Shown here piece by piece: positions 45,316 to 56,641 of a DNA stretch of 64,000 bases. The stretch comes from Phytophthora sp. 'mugwort' (taxonomy: Eukaryota; Oomycota; Peronosporomycetes; Peronosporales; Peronosporaceae). The stretch's first letter is position 1, and each line of letters starts with the position of its first letter. The notes beneath the pieces are model-generated. The model did no database searches. It was not told the origin of the DNA and worked only from the letters and a program-made list of their open reading frames with translations. A program made the position numbers and the translations under genes. The stretch lies in NCBI GenBank assembly GCA_033558025.1, contig JAUCEF010000013.1, forward strand, positions 2,411,001 to 2,475,000. Reading direction: 5' to 3'.

Positions 45316-46942
45316 TGCCATGCTAAAAGCACTCGACTACGTTGGACGTCCGAGAAATAGCATCTAATAGGACACAGTCACTTGGCCCTTCGACGAGCTT
45401 TCGACGCTTGAGGATTCTGTCGGCGAATCCGAGGTTTATGACCTCAGCTTCCGCGACATAGTTCGTGGGGCCCCGTATAAATGGCTGCAGGGCCAAGCGC
45501 TCGGCCCGCGGGAGCTGCTCCGCGAGGCCGCCGAGCACCTCCACCACTCCAGCCTCGAACACAGGCAAGTGGACGATGTCCGCACCTGGAGCTGCATCAA
45601 AAATATTAACAAGCAAATAGTTAACAACTGGAAATAGCCATAATGACTGCAAAATGCTTACCTAAATAATTGGCAAAAGCCGGCTTGACTTCCAGCATTC
45701 CGTCGAGCAGGTCCCGCGCGTCCAGCAAGCTGATGTTGGCAGGCTGTAACTTCTTCGAGACAGACTCCACGTCTGCCATCTGCACCAGCAGTGCCTTAAG
45801 CCTGCGGTTAGCCGGGGACGGCATAGCTTCGGCTAGCTTTGCATCGTCCTCGGTGATAAACTCGCGAAGCTCGGAATAGTGCGCCAGCATAGAGTAGTTC
45901 GAGCCCCAGCGTCTCCTGGCTTAACGTCGGTCGCAGCGATGTCTTCTGTCTACTGGTTCATACAAAAAGCAAAATGTGTTGTTACTAGATGGAGACCGTA
46001 AATAAAGTAAAATACGTTCGTCAACTTTGCAGCTTGGGTAATCGCGCGCAGGCACTTCATGGGTGTCTGAACTTCCTCCAGGTAGTCTTCATACGGCGCA
46101 AGCAAGCTGTGGACGGCCACGTTGAGATGATGGCTGGCGCAGCCAACGAGCGAAATACCATCAGCCTGGCCAACCGCTTGTTTACAACGCAGTTATCTCC
46201 AACAAAAAATATCACATTAGACAGGGCCCTACCGTATAATGGCAGGAACCCTGCCAGCGCAGCCATGTGCGTCTGCGCGTTTGAGAGTGTCGTCGGGGCC
46301 GTTGATAATGACCCCATAGAGAGTTGGGGCAACAGCGGACTTCATTGTGCTCGTAGCACGCATAGGCAGCGAGAAAGTGCTCGCTCCCATGCGTCCATCC
46401 GTCGATAACCACGCCAAACTTGACGGGAGCTCAGCTCTGATGCGTCGCCCTACCGCCTTGGTGACGTTCTCCATGTCAAGAGTAAGTGTTTCCTCACAGA
46501 CGGTCGACAAGTTGGTGTACTATACATGATAGAAGATTGTGCTAGTATAATCAGGTGAAACACACCAAGTACAAAGCACTAACCTCCTTGTTGCCTCCAT
46601 ATCAGCACATGAAAACCAGAGATTCCCCTTCATAAGCCACGGGAGACAGGTATACCTGCTGGAAGACTTCTGGCGAATCCATGGGAGTAGCGCCCCGGTA
46701 GCAGCCGTGTTGGTCGCGTCCATCTCGGCCTCGAAGAGGCCATGATTGGACCGCACGTGTGACACCAAGTTTGTGTACCCTGCTTTGGGCACATGCTTCC
46801 ACATCTTCCTGCAGACCTTGCAGATCTGGAAGCCAGTAGGGCCACCGTCTTCCATAAGGAAGGGCTTGAAGTAGAATGATGCAATCTGATCCGGCGTGAA
46901 CTTGCTCTTCGACTGGTGCGGGACAACGAGCAAGACGTCCAT
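45316..46942 (-). mobile_element. hAT transposase remnant 3
   Basis: The N-terminus at 46942-46590 has a BED-type zinc finger: QIASFYFKPF, CKVCRKMWKH and LVSHVRSNHG. The core at 46412-46380 has the equivalent of FDGW as FGVVIDGWTHGSEHFLAAYA; a parallel frame gives VIFFVGDNCVVNKRLARLMV. The later part at 45890-45660 has MLAHYSELREFI, MPSPANRRLKALLVQMADVE and LLDARDLLDGMLEVKPAF. Frameshifts, and possibly short introns at 45960-46010 and 46500-46580, separate the blocks. It resembles remnants 1 and 2, so the window holds three members of one hAT lineage. Confidence 0.75.
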
Positions 46943-46989
46943 GGTGGAATCGTAATGAGGTGATCTTTAGGTTTGAGGTACAATTTCAA

Positions 46990-48690
46990 ATGGGCAGCTC
47001 GTAGGCATCTCGGATGTTGGGTATCTCACGACCAACCTTGAAGCGGTTGGTTGTCGCTAGTAAATTTCACGAAACCGCAAACACAACTGTACATCACCAA
47101 ATGCACAAATACGATATTACGGAAATACGTAACATATATCTCATAAATGTATTTATTGGGTTCCCTGCCAGCGGCTGAGCAGGTCGCCCCACGCATGTTG
47201 TTCCCCCGGCACGAGCTTAATAACGTACCGTAACGCCACCAACGAGAGCGCCCAGCGCTGGGGTTGTCGATGATCCCCTTCGGGTTGAAGATGTACTCTG
47301 TGGCCTGTCTCCAAATTAAATTAAAAAAAACTCGGGGACGTAACAGGAGGTACTCCATCCGCGCGGGAGCTAGCGGCGATGCCAAAAGTTTCCTTTCGTC
47401 GCCCAGCGGTCGGACGCACCGGCAAAGCGACCATTCAAGAACGCGAGCGGCCGGTGCTGCTGCTGCTCGAGCAGCAGCCATGCGCCCCGAGTTGTGTGAA
47501 CACTGTGCTTCAGCTGTCCTGACTTGCATCCGTATACACACAAAGCTCAGCGTCTGGTCGGGGTCCGCCCACAGCACCATGTTCCTGTGCGCGTCGCGCA
47601 CAGCCGCAAGGGCTTTCGTGCCTGTGACGGCTCCGCCAGCATCACTTCGCGATATTTATTTATCTTGTTTTTGGAGTTGGCCTTATACTCCGGAATGTTC
47701 TGCCTCTTCCAACCCAAGAACTGTTGGAGGTCGTCTGCCGTACACGGAAGCTACATGTCCACCAAGTCCTGGATCCAATCCGAGTAGTGACGCACGCACG
47801 CTGCCGAAATCAACTTGCCGCACCGCTTGGCTTCAGTCGCGTAGAAATTGCATTTTTGCATGGAGCTTGAGACCATACTGCTTGCAACGCTCAGGACCTT
47901 ATAGATGAGATCCATGAGCTTGACCTCCGTCTTCGATAGCCTAAGCTATCGTCAAGTTAGCCGCTCAGATCGCCAACGATCCCTTCCACCGCCGCCTGGC
48001 AGTACGCAACCGAGTCAGTTGGACCCATCGGCGCCCCTTGTGTGCGTGTACACGCTCCGGTCGTGATAAACCTGAAAAATACCTGCAAGTCCGGATGCAA
48101 GGGCGGTTGCCCATAGCCCCTGAACCAGGCAAGCACAAAGAAGACCGTTGCGCACTCGAGCTCGCCCACGACCACCTCAAGGAACGGCATTGACCACAGC
48201 ATCGCTTCGGTGCGATCGTTTACCGCCTTGTCCACCGCCATGCATGGGTTGGCCGTCGGGTCAGTGTCTTGCTCTCTCTCTTCCTGACGATTCTCGAACG
48301 GCGACGCCCAGTGCGTACGCGAGTTCTAGTACATCAGATCACCGGCAAACAGTCCCGCGATAACGCTTTAGGAGGTCTCGGTCATCGGGTAACATCCTAC
48401 TGTGCTTTGGTCGGACGTCGCGCCGGGTTTCAGTCTTACCCGTAGTTGCGCTACTTTGATGGGAGAATCGTGACCGAACTCGAAGCGGAACGAGTCGACA
48501 CAGACATTAAAGATCCTCTCCAACCGAACCTGCATCGTGGGCCGCAGCTCCAAGCTCTCGCGATCTTGAACTTCACGTATGTCTCGCGTTATTACTCGCC
48601 ATTTATTACATGAGCGCTGGGACCTGTCGGAACCAAAAACCACGACGCACGGAAGTCGGCACACGCAGCAGCCACACAGCTCCAACTACT
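46990..48690 (-). mobile_element. degenerate LTR-retroelement reverse transcriptase/RNase H
   Basis: The minus strand from 48690 reads VAQLRVRLKPGATSDQST (start of a Gypsy-type RT palm). After shifts come FLEVVVGELECATVFFVLAW, LAWFRGYGQPPLHPDLQVFF, TQGAPMGPTDSVAYCQAAVE (the PTRVPMGATD-VAYCQ block of oomycete gypsy-like RTs) and IEDGGQAHGSHL. Near 47700 comes LGWKRQNIPEYKANSKNK, linking RT to RNase H. The upstream part is cut by the Harbinger insertion at 48787. Catalytic YxDD is not preserved. This differs from Gypsy copies 1 and 2. Confidence 0.6.
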
Positions 48691-49072
48691 GGGCTACTAG
48701 ACCCCACTGTGGTAATGCTTGAAGCCAAACCTCAGCTTCGGGCGCGTACTCACCTCCGTGCAAAGCGCAGGACTGGGTGACCATCAGGGCCGTTCTTATC
48801 TGCTGGGATTTCCTGTGATTTTGGAACCCTCGCATTTCATTGGTACTCAGGCATTTACATAAATTGCTCAGATTTTGCATAAACTGGAAAACGGGGTACG
48901 GTTCCCCGATCCCAAAAACAAAAGTTGGGGATCGGAGCACGGAACCCAGACTGGGATCAGAGGGATGACCTACCCAACAGCGTGCCATTCAACGATTGTG
49001 TGGGGGCTCCAACGACCGTCATTTCCAAAATGGACTTCGAGACTCTTTTGCACCAGTTCGCTGGGTGTGAAT

Positions 49073-50299
49073 GAAGGCCCAAACTGAAGCGACACCTTCT
49101 AAGAGCGACATAGAGGAAGCGACAGGTCATCTAGGTGCACCCGTAGACGCCACAGCTCCAGCCTTGGTCATCCCAGCAGCTGCGGCCACCCCGGCAGCTA
49201 TGGCCACCCTGAGAGCTCCGGTCACCGCGGGAGCTATGACCACGGCTACCCATTAGCTCCGGCCAGCCCAGCAACTCCGGCCACGACGGCGGCTACAGAC
49301 ACCTCTGCAGCTCGGCCATGACGGCGGCTACAGCCACCACGGCAGCACGAACAACAAACGACGCAAAAGACGTGGAGGAAGTGGTACACCAGCCTCAGCA
49401 AGACGGAGTCGTGGAGCTGTACACCGTCTTCAAAGCTCTTGAGCTGCGCAAAGAAGCTTACCGAAGAGGTCTTCGCCCAACCAAAAAGGGCCCTCAAGCC
49501 AACTGCAGCAAGGCTGGTTACATCACGCTACTTTTGAACTACGACAGAACCAACCAACTGTACAGCGAAATCGCTCTCGGCAGTGGCAAAAACAAAAAGC
49601 GACGGCGGAGCAAACAACCAAGACAAAGCACTGCATGTTCAGGCTCATCAACGTGCTGTTTTCGGATGAGTTTGCTCCTCGAATTGCTGAAAACAATGGA
49701 CCCGTGTCGAGCAGTGATCTAGACAGGGGTGCTGTAAGCGGAAGATCTCAGTTCTGGACCGGTGTTGCGAGCAGTTTTGCCGAAGACCGTTTGGAGTACG
49801 GATGGCTGGTCGCGAGTCACCCCAAGTTTGGTGGCATCCGTCCTTCGACTGTAACCGTGCACATCGGCATCAGGCTTCGTGGCATGTGGGGAAAAATTAC
49901 GTCGGAGTACCAGCGCTGTCTGAGCAACTTTCACTCAGAATCAGGAACCCACGCGCCAGCTTTTTATAGCTTTGTTATGGCAAGATTGACATTTTGTATC
50001 TGCACTTTTGGTTGAAGAAGAGACAGAACTTACTCGCCGTAGTGGCTGGTCGGCTGCCCAATGCTGCTCAAGTTGACACAATGAAGGCAAAGAACCTCGT
50101 CGATACGCCTGAAAAGCAATCATCCGGCTCAGCGACTGGGTCAACGCCGAACAGAAAGAACGAGGAGTTGGCGCTTTTGCGCGAAGTGGTAGGTTTAGTT
50201 CGTGGCGGGGATGCAGGTTCGCACGATGTGAATCGAGATGATCTTCTTCGCCAAGACAACGATCGAGACTATTGGTTTACTTCAAGGGCAACTCCGTGA
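49073..50299 (+). pseudogene. Harbinger Myb/SANT-like accessory protein, decayed
   Basis: Blocks in two frames. 49073-49500 is a Gly/His/Pro/Ser-rich repetitive start. 49635-50015 gives FRLINVLFSDEFAPRIAENN, SQFWTGVASSFAEDRLEYGW and IRLRGMWGKITSEYQRCLSN (the Trp-spaced helices of a Myb/SANT-like domain). A stop at 50015 is followed in another frame by LLAVVAGRLPNAAQVDTMKA and NRDDLLRQDNDRDYW to 50299. In Harbinger elements this protein partners the transposase and binds the element's ends. Confidence 0.6.
49166..49345. repeat. 18-bp minisatellite in Harbinger ORF1
   Basis: Successive 18-base units start GGTCATCCC, GGCCACCCC, GGCCACCCT, GGTCACCGC, with AGCTxx near each end. They encode variations on Gly-His-Pro-Gly-Ser-Tyr. 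Later units are degenerate and out of register. Confidence 0.6.
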
Positions 50300-50407
50300 T
50301 GCTACCGATGTTGATCAAGTAAATGATCTTCAAGCTGACCTCATGTTCTTCGCTGGTATTAAAACAATATCAAAGAGGAGCTGCGTTGCTAATTGCTGGA
50401 GCGCCTC

Positions 50408-51400
50408 CTACGCATTTTGATTGTCCTCGCGTTCTCTTCGTTGCAAATTGTAAGTTGGGCGAACGGCGTTGCTATCAGCGATCCTTCGCATCATTATGTC
50501 ACGAAGATGTCTGTTTGCTCCCACTCGAACGATGGAATCACTTGGGAGGTATGCAGCAATCGTGCCTTGGAAGTGCAGAGGCTCTATTTCGCTTGCGTTG
50601 ACATGATCGTCCTTATCGCGCTGCAATCGTTCCGTGATACAAAAGTTGTGCAACTTCTGCGCTGCTAACACGTTGAGTGATGTGCTCAATGCTTGCTTTA
50701 ATTGGAACCCGGAAGATCCGCCACTTCGAAACCAGCAAGCCGAAAGCCATCTCCACTCTAATTCTAAGCTGGCTGAGGTAGAAATTGAACGCTCGATCAG
50801 AAGGAAGCTCCTTACCGGAAATGGCGCCAGCAAATGCTCCGACAGCATATAAGCATTGTCACCTAGAAGAAATACTCCGACCGGCAGTCGCTTGCTTAAT
50901 CCGGTCTCTTCGTAGCTTACGAGATCGCTTACACGGCCAGGACATACGGCTGACACGTATGTGAACCGCGACCCAAAGCCGCATACGCACTGGACATTGA
51001 TCCCGAAGGTTTGCTAGTGGCCACTGAAGTACTTTCGCTGCCCACTCCCCTGCGTATCCTTCTGCGTCGGCGCCCGGACACGACACAGCCAACCATCAAT
51101 GCAGCCAAAACACCCCTCGAGTACTCTATAACTACTCAGCAAGCTAAATCCACTGGTCATCGCTTCGATTTCGCTCTCGGTCTCCGGAAACGAAATGGCC
51201 AAGCTCGGATAAGTGCAACTCACGACTGCATCGATACCTTTTTGCACCAGTCGATAATATCTGGGAATAGACACGCCTGCAATAGCGACGCACGAGCCCC
51301 CCCCCCCCCCCCCCCCCGCCAGACAGCGAATCATCATCTGGACTATATTTTCGCGGGTATGGCGCTGCGGTAATCAACAGGAAGGAACGGGGTGATGATC
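50408..51400 (-). pseudogene. Harbinger DDE transposase, decayed
   Basis: Minus-strand blocks: 51337-51014 reads DAVVSCTYPSLAISFPETES, VLEGCFGCIDGWLCRVRAPT (first catalytic Asp in CIDG). 50956-50408 reads GLSKRLPVGVFLLGDNAYML, SEHLLAPF (second Asp in GDNAY) and LNVLAAQKLHNFCITERLQR (the helix after the catalytic Glu). Frames shift near 51000 and within 50700-50860. A 21-C run at 51297-51317 lies in the N-terminal coding part and shifts the reading frame. Confidence 0.7.
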
Positions 51401-52432
51401 TGCATCAAATGCTCGAACGACCGTGAAGACATGCGGTAGAACGCGTCAAATGCGCCTTCGCGAAGAAGCCGCTCACTTTCTGCATTCCAGTCTAACCTTT
51501 CCCGAGTTAGCTTAGGCTCTCTCCCTTACCTTAGCTGCAGAAGTAGGTGCAGCGCAATGAGCACTGTACTACTTCGTTTGGATACGAACGGAGCACGCAT
51601 CACACACTGTCAGTTGCATGGGAGCTTCTCCCCAGCACAGGCCTCAAATGTGTACGATAACGGACAACAGTCATCACAAAGAATCGTCAACTATTGCAGC
51701 TCACGCATCCAAGCACGAGATTTAGCTCATTACCTTCAAGAAAAGTGTCACGCGTGCGTCCCCTGTCCCTGTAGATGCTGTTCGATAACGAGAGCAATAC
51801 GCTCGCCAGCTCGCCTGCCTGCTCGCCCGGTGCTTGCTCGCCTGGTTGCCTTTTGTCGATGTGTGCCCCTCCCAGCGACTCTCTGAGCGAGCCGCTAATG
51901 CGGACATAAAATCGCAGTCTGCGTGGGATCGGTGCGATCGGTTCCTATCATAGCCCAGCTACCCCTCGCCCTTGCCAACAAGACTGGGATCCGTGCCTAG
52001 CAGATAAGAACGGCCCTCAGTCTCGCCGACATTTTTCTCTTAAACCTGTATGTGATATCACCGTTTTTTCTTGTTTCGTCGCCGTAAGAGCCACAATAAT
52101 AGTTAGGTAAACGTACGGGATTTTAAAACGATTCATCCATGATTATAAAAAAATCCGATGATGAGAGAAATGGCGTTTCGCGTTTTGGCTTTTGCCGTTA
52201 GTATAACTGTGGTGCTGGAAGAAGCAGAGGCGCCGTGATCACACGTGGAGGAAAGCAAGAACCCCCAGGCACCCGCTGCGGTCCTGGTCTATCTCGATCG
52301 ATAGGTTTTGGTGTTTCGGAGGCTAATCGGTATGACATATCGGGCGCCAAGCCTAACGACGAAGAGAAGCCTGCTCGTCGGAGTAGTTACCTCTAAGAAC
52401 GTGGTGTTTCTTAGTGTCCTTCCGTGGGAAAT

Positions 52433-52459
52433 GTCGAGAACGTCGAGAACGTCGAGAAC
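52433..52459. repeat. 9-bp microsatellite (three units)
   Basis: GTCGAGAAC is repeated three times without interruption, followed by a partial fourth unit. Confidence 0.8.
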
Positions 52460-52559
52460 GACGGCAAACATGACGCTGGAAAGGATGGTGCGGGGAACGC
52501 GTCCGATTTTTAGGATGCTGGCACGGTCAAAACGATATTGTGAATGTAGACCCTCCATA

Positions 52560-53375
52560 TGTTTGGCACACTAACTGGGACGCATGGCAGACCTACTTGA
52601 CTGAATACGGTGGGCTTACCAGGCAAGTGCTGCCTATGTAAGAGACGACGTCCCGTGCAGAGCGCAAGAAACGCTTGAATCGCGGTGAAGTTGAATCACA
52701 GTTGATCGCAGAAATGTTTGATCCGTATCAGCGGATTTACATCTGTACACACGGGTGGAAGAAGATGATGTCGCGCTGTGAAGGGAATCGTCCGCGTCAG
52801 GATGACAGAATGCCCTTCTCGCTTCGTGGTTCAGTGGAATTTGGCGAGGCGAGCTGCAAGTCAAGAACGGATGCTTCACACAATCACAATGTATCGGCAG
52901 ATGCGTACGCGACCTACCCAGCTTCCGGAGGAGTTGATAGCGCGCTGGTAGGAGCACGTGTTGACAAGATACTGGCCGTCGGAGCTGCGCTCCCGCGTTT
53001 ACTATTACCTTCTACAGCTTGAACAGAACATTGATAACATAATACGCGTACATGTAGCATCGATGTCTACGCTTTACGATAACGAAGTTCTAGGGACGTC
53101 ATGGTGTTTCCACCTGCTGACCCTGAGAATATCGCTTCTATCCGTAGAGACGGACTCGGGTCCAACCGGCGTTATTTCACTGGCAACTGCGCACATGTGC
53201 CGCATTTGCAATGCTTTAATGAAGCTTTTGCTGGTCGATTGCAGCCACAAGACCACTCGGTACGTGGCTTTGAAACTGTACATGGTTTACCATGGCTGGT
53301 CCATTACGAAACAAAAGACTACTTCGTCAGATACTACTCTCGCGGTCGGACACCGGCTAAGCAGTAGAAAGTATC
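52560..53375 (+). mobile_element. MULE (Mutator-like) transposase N-terminal fragment
   Basis: Plus-strand frames read DPYQRIYICTHGWKK (52720), then a basic RPRQDDRMPF. After a shift comes FVVQWNLARRAA-type text; the original frame gives GVDSALVGARVDKILAVGA. From 52958 follow RVYYYLLQLEQNIDN, VASMSTLYDNEVLGTSW, TGVISLATAHMCRICNALMK and LLVDCSHKTTRY. The VDCSHKTN-like motif is the first catalytic Asp region of oomycete MULE/SWIM proteins. The sequence ends before the remaining catalytic residues. Several frameshifts. Confidence 0.65.
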
Positions 53376-54480
53376 AACGTTAGTAACTGAACCTCAACCT
53401 CCCAAAGGTTAAGCTAAGGTTAACTCAAACCTCCAACCCTCCTTAACCTCCCACACAACCAGCAATATAAACCAAACGTTGTCCGCCGGACTAACTTCAA
53501 GCCCTTTCGCGACGAAGCCGAAGGCGGTGAGCGAGGAGAAGGACATACTCCAGATTGTTGAGAAGCCCGATAGGAGAAGCATATGGTGGAAGGCGACGGC
53601 GCGGAGGATTAGACGGGTTAGGAACACCAATTCAGTAAGGATGGATGACAGTGGGTGCTGCGTTTTCGCTATCCTTCTGCACTTCGTGTCTACTACAGAC
53701 TAACTCGGAGGCACTCTTCAATGTCCGAGTTCTTGGTCTGCGCAGCGTGTTCACGGCGGGATATTGATGGAGATTTTGTGAGAAGCAAGCACTTCTTCGT
53801 TATACACAACGCTACGTGGCCTTGTATGAGGCCACACCTAAAAAATGTAAGACGTTTGCAACTCCTATCCATAGAATACATTGCTGACAGTCCGTCGCTG
53901 ATTACATCCCGTCACCTCCATAGATATACGCCATTACCAATTCGGTTCTTAGGCTGCTCGTTCGCTTCGATTCGTTGTAATAGTTGTATGTCGCCGCGCA
54001 ACCGATATCTTAATCAATTGTATACGAACGGTGGCTGGTAGATTGCATTGGAGCATGAGGGCTGTGAAGAGTCACAAGATCTGGGGGCCTTCCCGCTCCT
54101 ATTGTGCCGTTTGCTTATGCCGTGGTGATGATCAAGAGTACTGAAGGTCCCCCATTGAATGATCGCAAAGGTATATTCCCATTGACAGGAGGTTATCTTT
54201 GCAATGATCAATAGTTAATAAGTTGAGGAGGTAGAGGTAAGGTTAGAGCAGCAGAGGTTGACACCAATACTAAGAAACGAGCACCCCCTGCGAGATGATG
54301 GTACTTCGGCTAGTTGCTTAGCAGACGCAAGCATGTATATTGGATATATCGCAATCACGTCCCGCGAAATGAAGTAAAGCCGATTTGTCGAGTGCGTTTC
54401 TGCAATGGGTCGAAATCGCCCAGCTTGTCAGTTAGTTACTCCAGCTTATTGTGCAATTTTACCTCTCGTAATTCAGCATC
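53376..54480. other. no recognisable gene
   Basis: A pyrimidine-rich AACCTCAACCTCCC / TTAACCTCCC region at 53388-53460 has short imperfect repeats. It is not a telomere array. Small frames up to 54240 lack family features. Probably old mobile DNA between the MULE and the next DDE element. Confidence 0.4.
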
Positions 54481-55660
54481 ATGCATCGTGCCACCGCACG
54501 ATCCACCTCGCTGCTCGCCCAGCGCCTCGTCAAACATCCGGGCGCGGCTCCTCTCCTCGTCGGGGCATTCAAGCATTTCACACCGGAGATGCTCTCCGCG
54601 CGACTTGCAGGAGCGCGAAGCAAGACTGGGCTGGAAAGCGCACTTATCATCACCTTGATCCGCTGCTATCGAGCGATGGAGAGGATGACACCCTCACCCT
54701 GTGCCAGATACCTACCGCGACGGTATCGGTGGTGTTGGCGTGCTGCAACTTACGAACGTTACGCCTACCGAAATCGTAAAAATATACGGGTTCGTCAGTG
54801 ACTACGTGTCCTCGCATGGGAATGTGGGAAGAGGAATAGTGCAACAGACGGCAGTCGACGTATTCTTCATGCTCAGCGTCTTGAAGAATGGCGGTCGCTA
54901 GGCCGTTCTAGTCAACTCAGTATGAATCAAAGCGCCGATATTTGAAAATATGATTGTGCATTTCCTAGATCTGCTGTCTCCGCGGAGGTAGCACCTATAT
55001 ACGTGGATTAAACTGCGCTATTCGACGCGATGGAGAAGGTGGTCATACCTTTGGTTAGTATCCTGCTGCGCGCAACGCAGTCGACGTCACCAGTCAAACA
55101 TGCCGAGCCGGACGCAGGCAGAAAAAGCTGGAAACTACATAAACTACATGGTTATAAGACAAATCTCCCGTCCTTCCAACTGGTTTGGGTATTAACTGTT
55201 CTCACTACCGTCGTAAATGTGTCGCCGATAGCACGATTTTCCGGGATAACAAAGATTTCCATCAGCCGCTGCAACAAAAATGGCAGCAGAAGAGGGTATG
55301 GCAGATGATGGCCCGCTACTCGAGCGTTGTCCTTCATCGTGGGTTATACTGGCCGACAAGGGTTACCAGGGGATTGCGAACTCGTGCTGCGTGCCCCACC
55401 CGAAGCGTCGCCGCCTAACTGCGCCGTTGATGGGGGGGGGAGGCAATCAACCGCAACATCTCTCGGACAGAATCGTTTTTGAAACTACTTTGGAAGTCAT
55501 TGAACGCTCTGAGTCCTTTGTCGCGACAAGTACCGGTGGTAAGAGGGGAAGTACGATATGTACTTTCGTGCTTGTGTTGCTCTCACTAATGTGCAAGTGC
55601 GCGCTTATCCTTTTCGCGAAGACGGTGGAGAACATTATAAAACCCATATACGACGGCTAA
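54481..55660 (+). mobile_element. PIF/Harbinger-type (DDE_4) transposase remnant 2
   Basis: Plus-strand blocks: 54701-54901 reads GVLQLTNVTPTEIVKIYGFV, SSHGNVGRGIVQQTAVDVFF (a HTH_Tnp_4-like DNA-binding segment with the NVGRGR-type motif). 55185-55300 reads CVADSTIFRDNKDFHQPLQQ. 55280-55480 reads WVILADKGYQGIANSCCVPH, PKRRRLTAPL (the LADKGYQG catalytic Asp motif). The final Glu block near 55500 reads VIERSESFVATSTGGKRGST, degenerate. Frameshifts and a 10-G run at 55431-55440 break it. No terminal repeats found. It is a different lineage from the element at 48.8-52.0 kb. Confidence 0.65.
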
Positions 55661-56641
55661 ATCACAGCGGAACCACGCGAGTCGTAACCAGACATTAGGC
55701 CAATCGCCGAGCTCGCGAGCGGCGAAAGCTGCGTTTCGACACGGAAGTCACCTGTGGACGCGGGCGACAACAGCCGAAGTAACGACTCGATGACTCAGTA
55801 TAGTACCGCGTACTAGACGAAGCAATTAGCGGCGCACCAAAAGCGGACTCGCTGGTTTTGACCAAATGCTAACATTGTTAGTGATCGTCGCATTAACATG
55901 CTTGACATCGATACAAACGTTCCGTAGATCGCACTAAGCCGTGAAATATCCGATCAGATACGAGATATTTAACCAATCTGCGTTTCTACGGTTTATCGTC
56001 GATACAACATTTCCTAGATCGCACGAAGCCACGAAATATTCGATCCGATACGAGATATTCAAACAAGCTGCGCTGTATTTGCTCGACAACACAACAGTAG
56101 AGCTAGCTATTGACATCTACTGTAGAGTTCTAATGTGTGCCTTTTTTTTGGTACAACTACCAACTGTTGATATTCATGACCTCGAACGAGTTTGGCGAAG
56201 GAGCCGAGGTACAAAAGCCATTACTTGAGGCTGATACATGGAGATAGCTATTGAGCGATTCAAAAGATCCCATCCAGCTGAAGTTAATACACTGAGCGCC
56301 ATTGTTGTCGAGATGGATCTGACCGAGATCCGTGTGCTCGAATGGAAAGTCATTTTTGTCCCAAAGGTTTTATTGCGGTCGGAGTTGCAGGTAGTTGTGG
56401 CAGCCTATAGACGTGCTTCGAAATCTAGATTTGCGCTATCCACCTACCAAAATGCAGAAACATTTAAAGTAGCTGGTCCTAGAAGCCGACTTATGGCTTC
56501 CAAACCTTTTGCTGCAGAGTGCGGTACTTAAATGCTCTTATCAACGGGTATGCCACTACCGTCATTCCCACTAAAAGCAGGCAAATATTTGTATCTCCCC
56601 TTTATCCAATAATGTCAGGTAATATTACAACAACACTCGCG
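55661..56641. other. spacer with in-frame tandem repeat
   Basis: It holds the 91-base direct repeat at 55908-56090 and short frames after it (to 56228 and 56238-56531). I assign no function. It ends at the FHA gene. The plus frame upstream of the FHA start stays open to 56519 but has no coding likeness. Confidence 0.4.
55908..56090 (+). repeat. 91-bp diverged tandem direct repeat
   Basis: Copy 1 (55908-55998) and copy 2 (55999-56090) both begin TCGATACAA and share TAGATCGCAC, GAAGCC/TAAGCC, GATACGAGATATT and CTGCG at equal spacing. In the plus frame from 55941 each copy gives a peptide like K-Y-x-I-R-Y-E-I-F-x-Q-x-A. Confidence 0.7.

Larger units (their letters stand above)
48787..52016. mobile_element. 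PIF/Harbinger-like DNA transposon with both ends
   Basis: Terminal inverted repeats are exact: GGGCCGTTCTTATCTGCT at 48787-48804 and its complement AGCAGATAAGAACGGCCC at 51999-52016. They are flanked by the trinucleotide TCA at 48784-48786 and 52017-52019, a 3-base target-site duplication as PIF/Harbinger elements make. The 3,230-base interior holds the two standard genes: a Myb/SANT-like protein on plus and a DDE transposase on minus. Both are frameshifted, so it is non-autonomous now. It is inserted just upstream of a degenerate retroelement RT. Confidence 0.85.

Noticed and set aside
47264..47908. 214-codon plus frame
   Set aside because: Antisense to the retroelement RT/RNase H on the minus strand, which shows real family motifs.
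53388..53460. Telomere-like AACCTC/TTAACC sequence
   Set aside because: Units vary in length and sequence; no regular TTTAGGG-type array.
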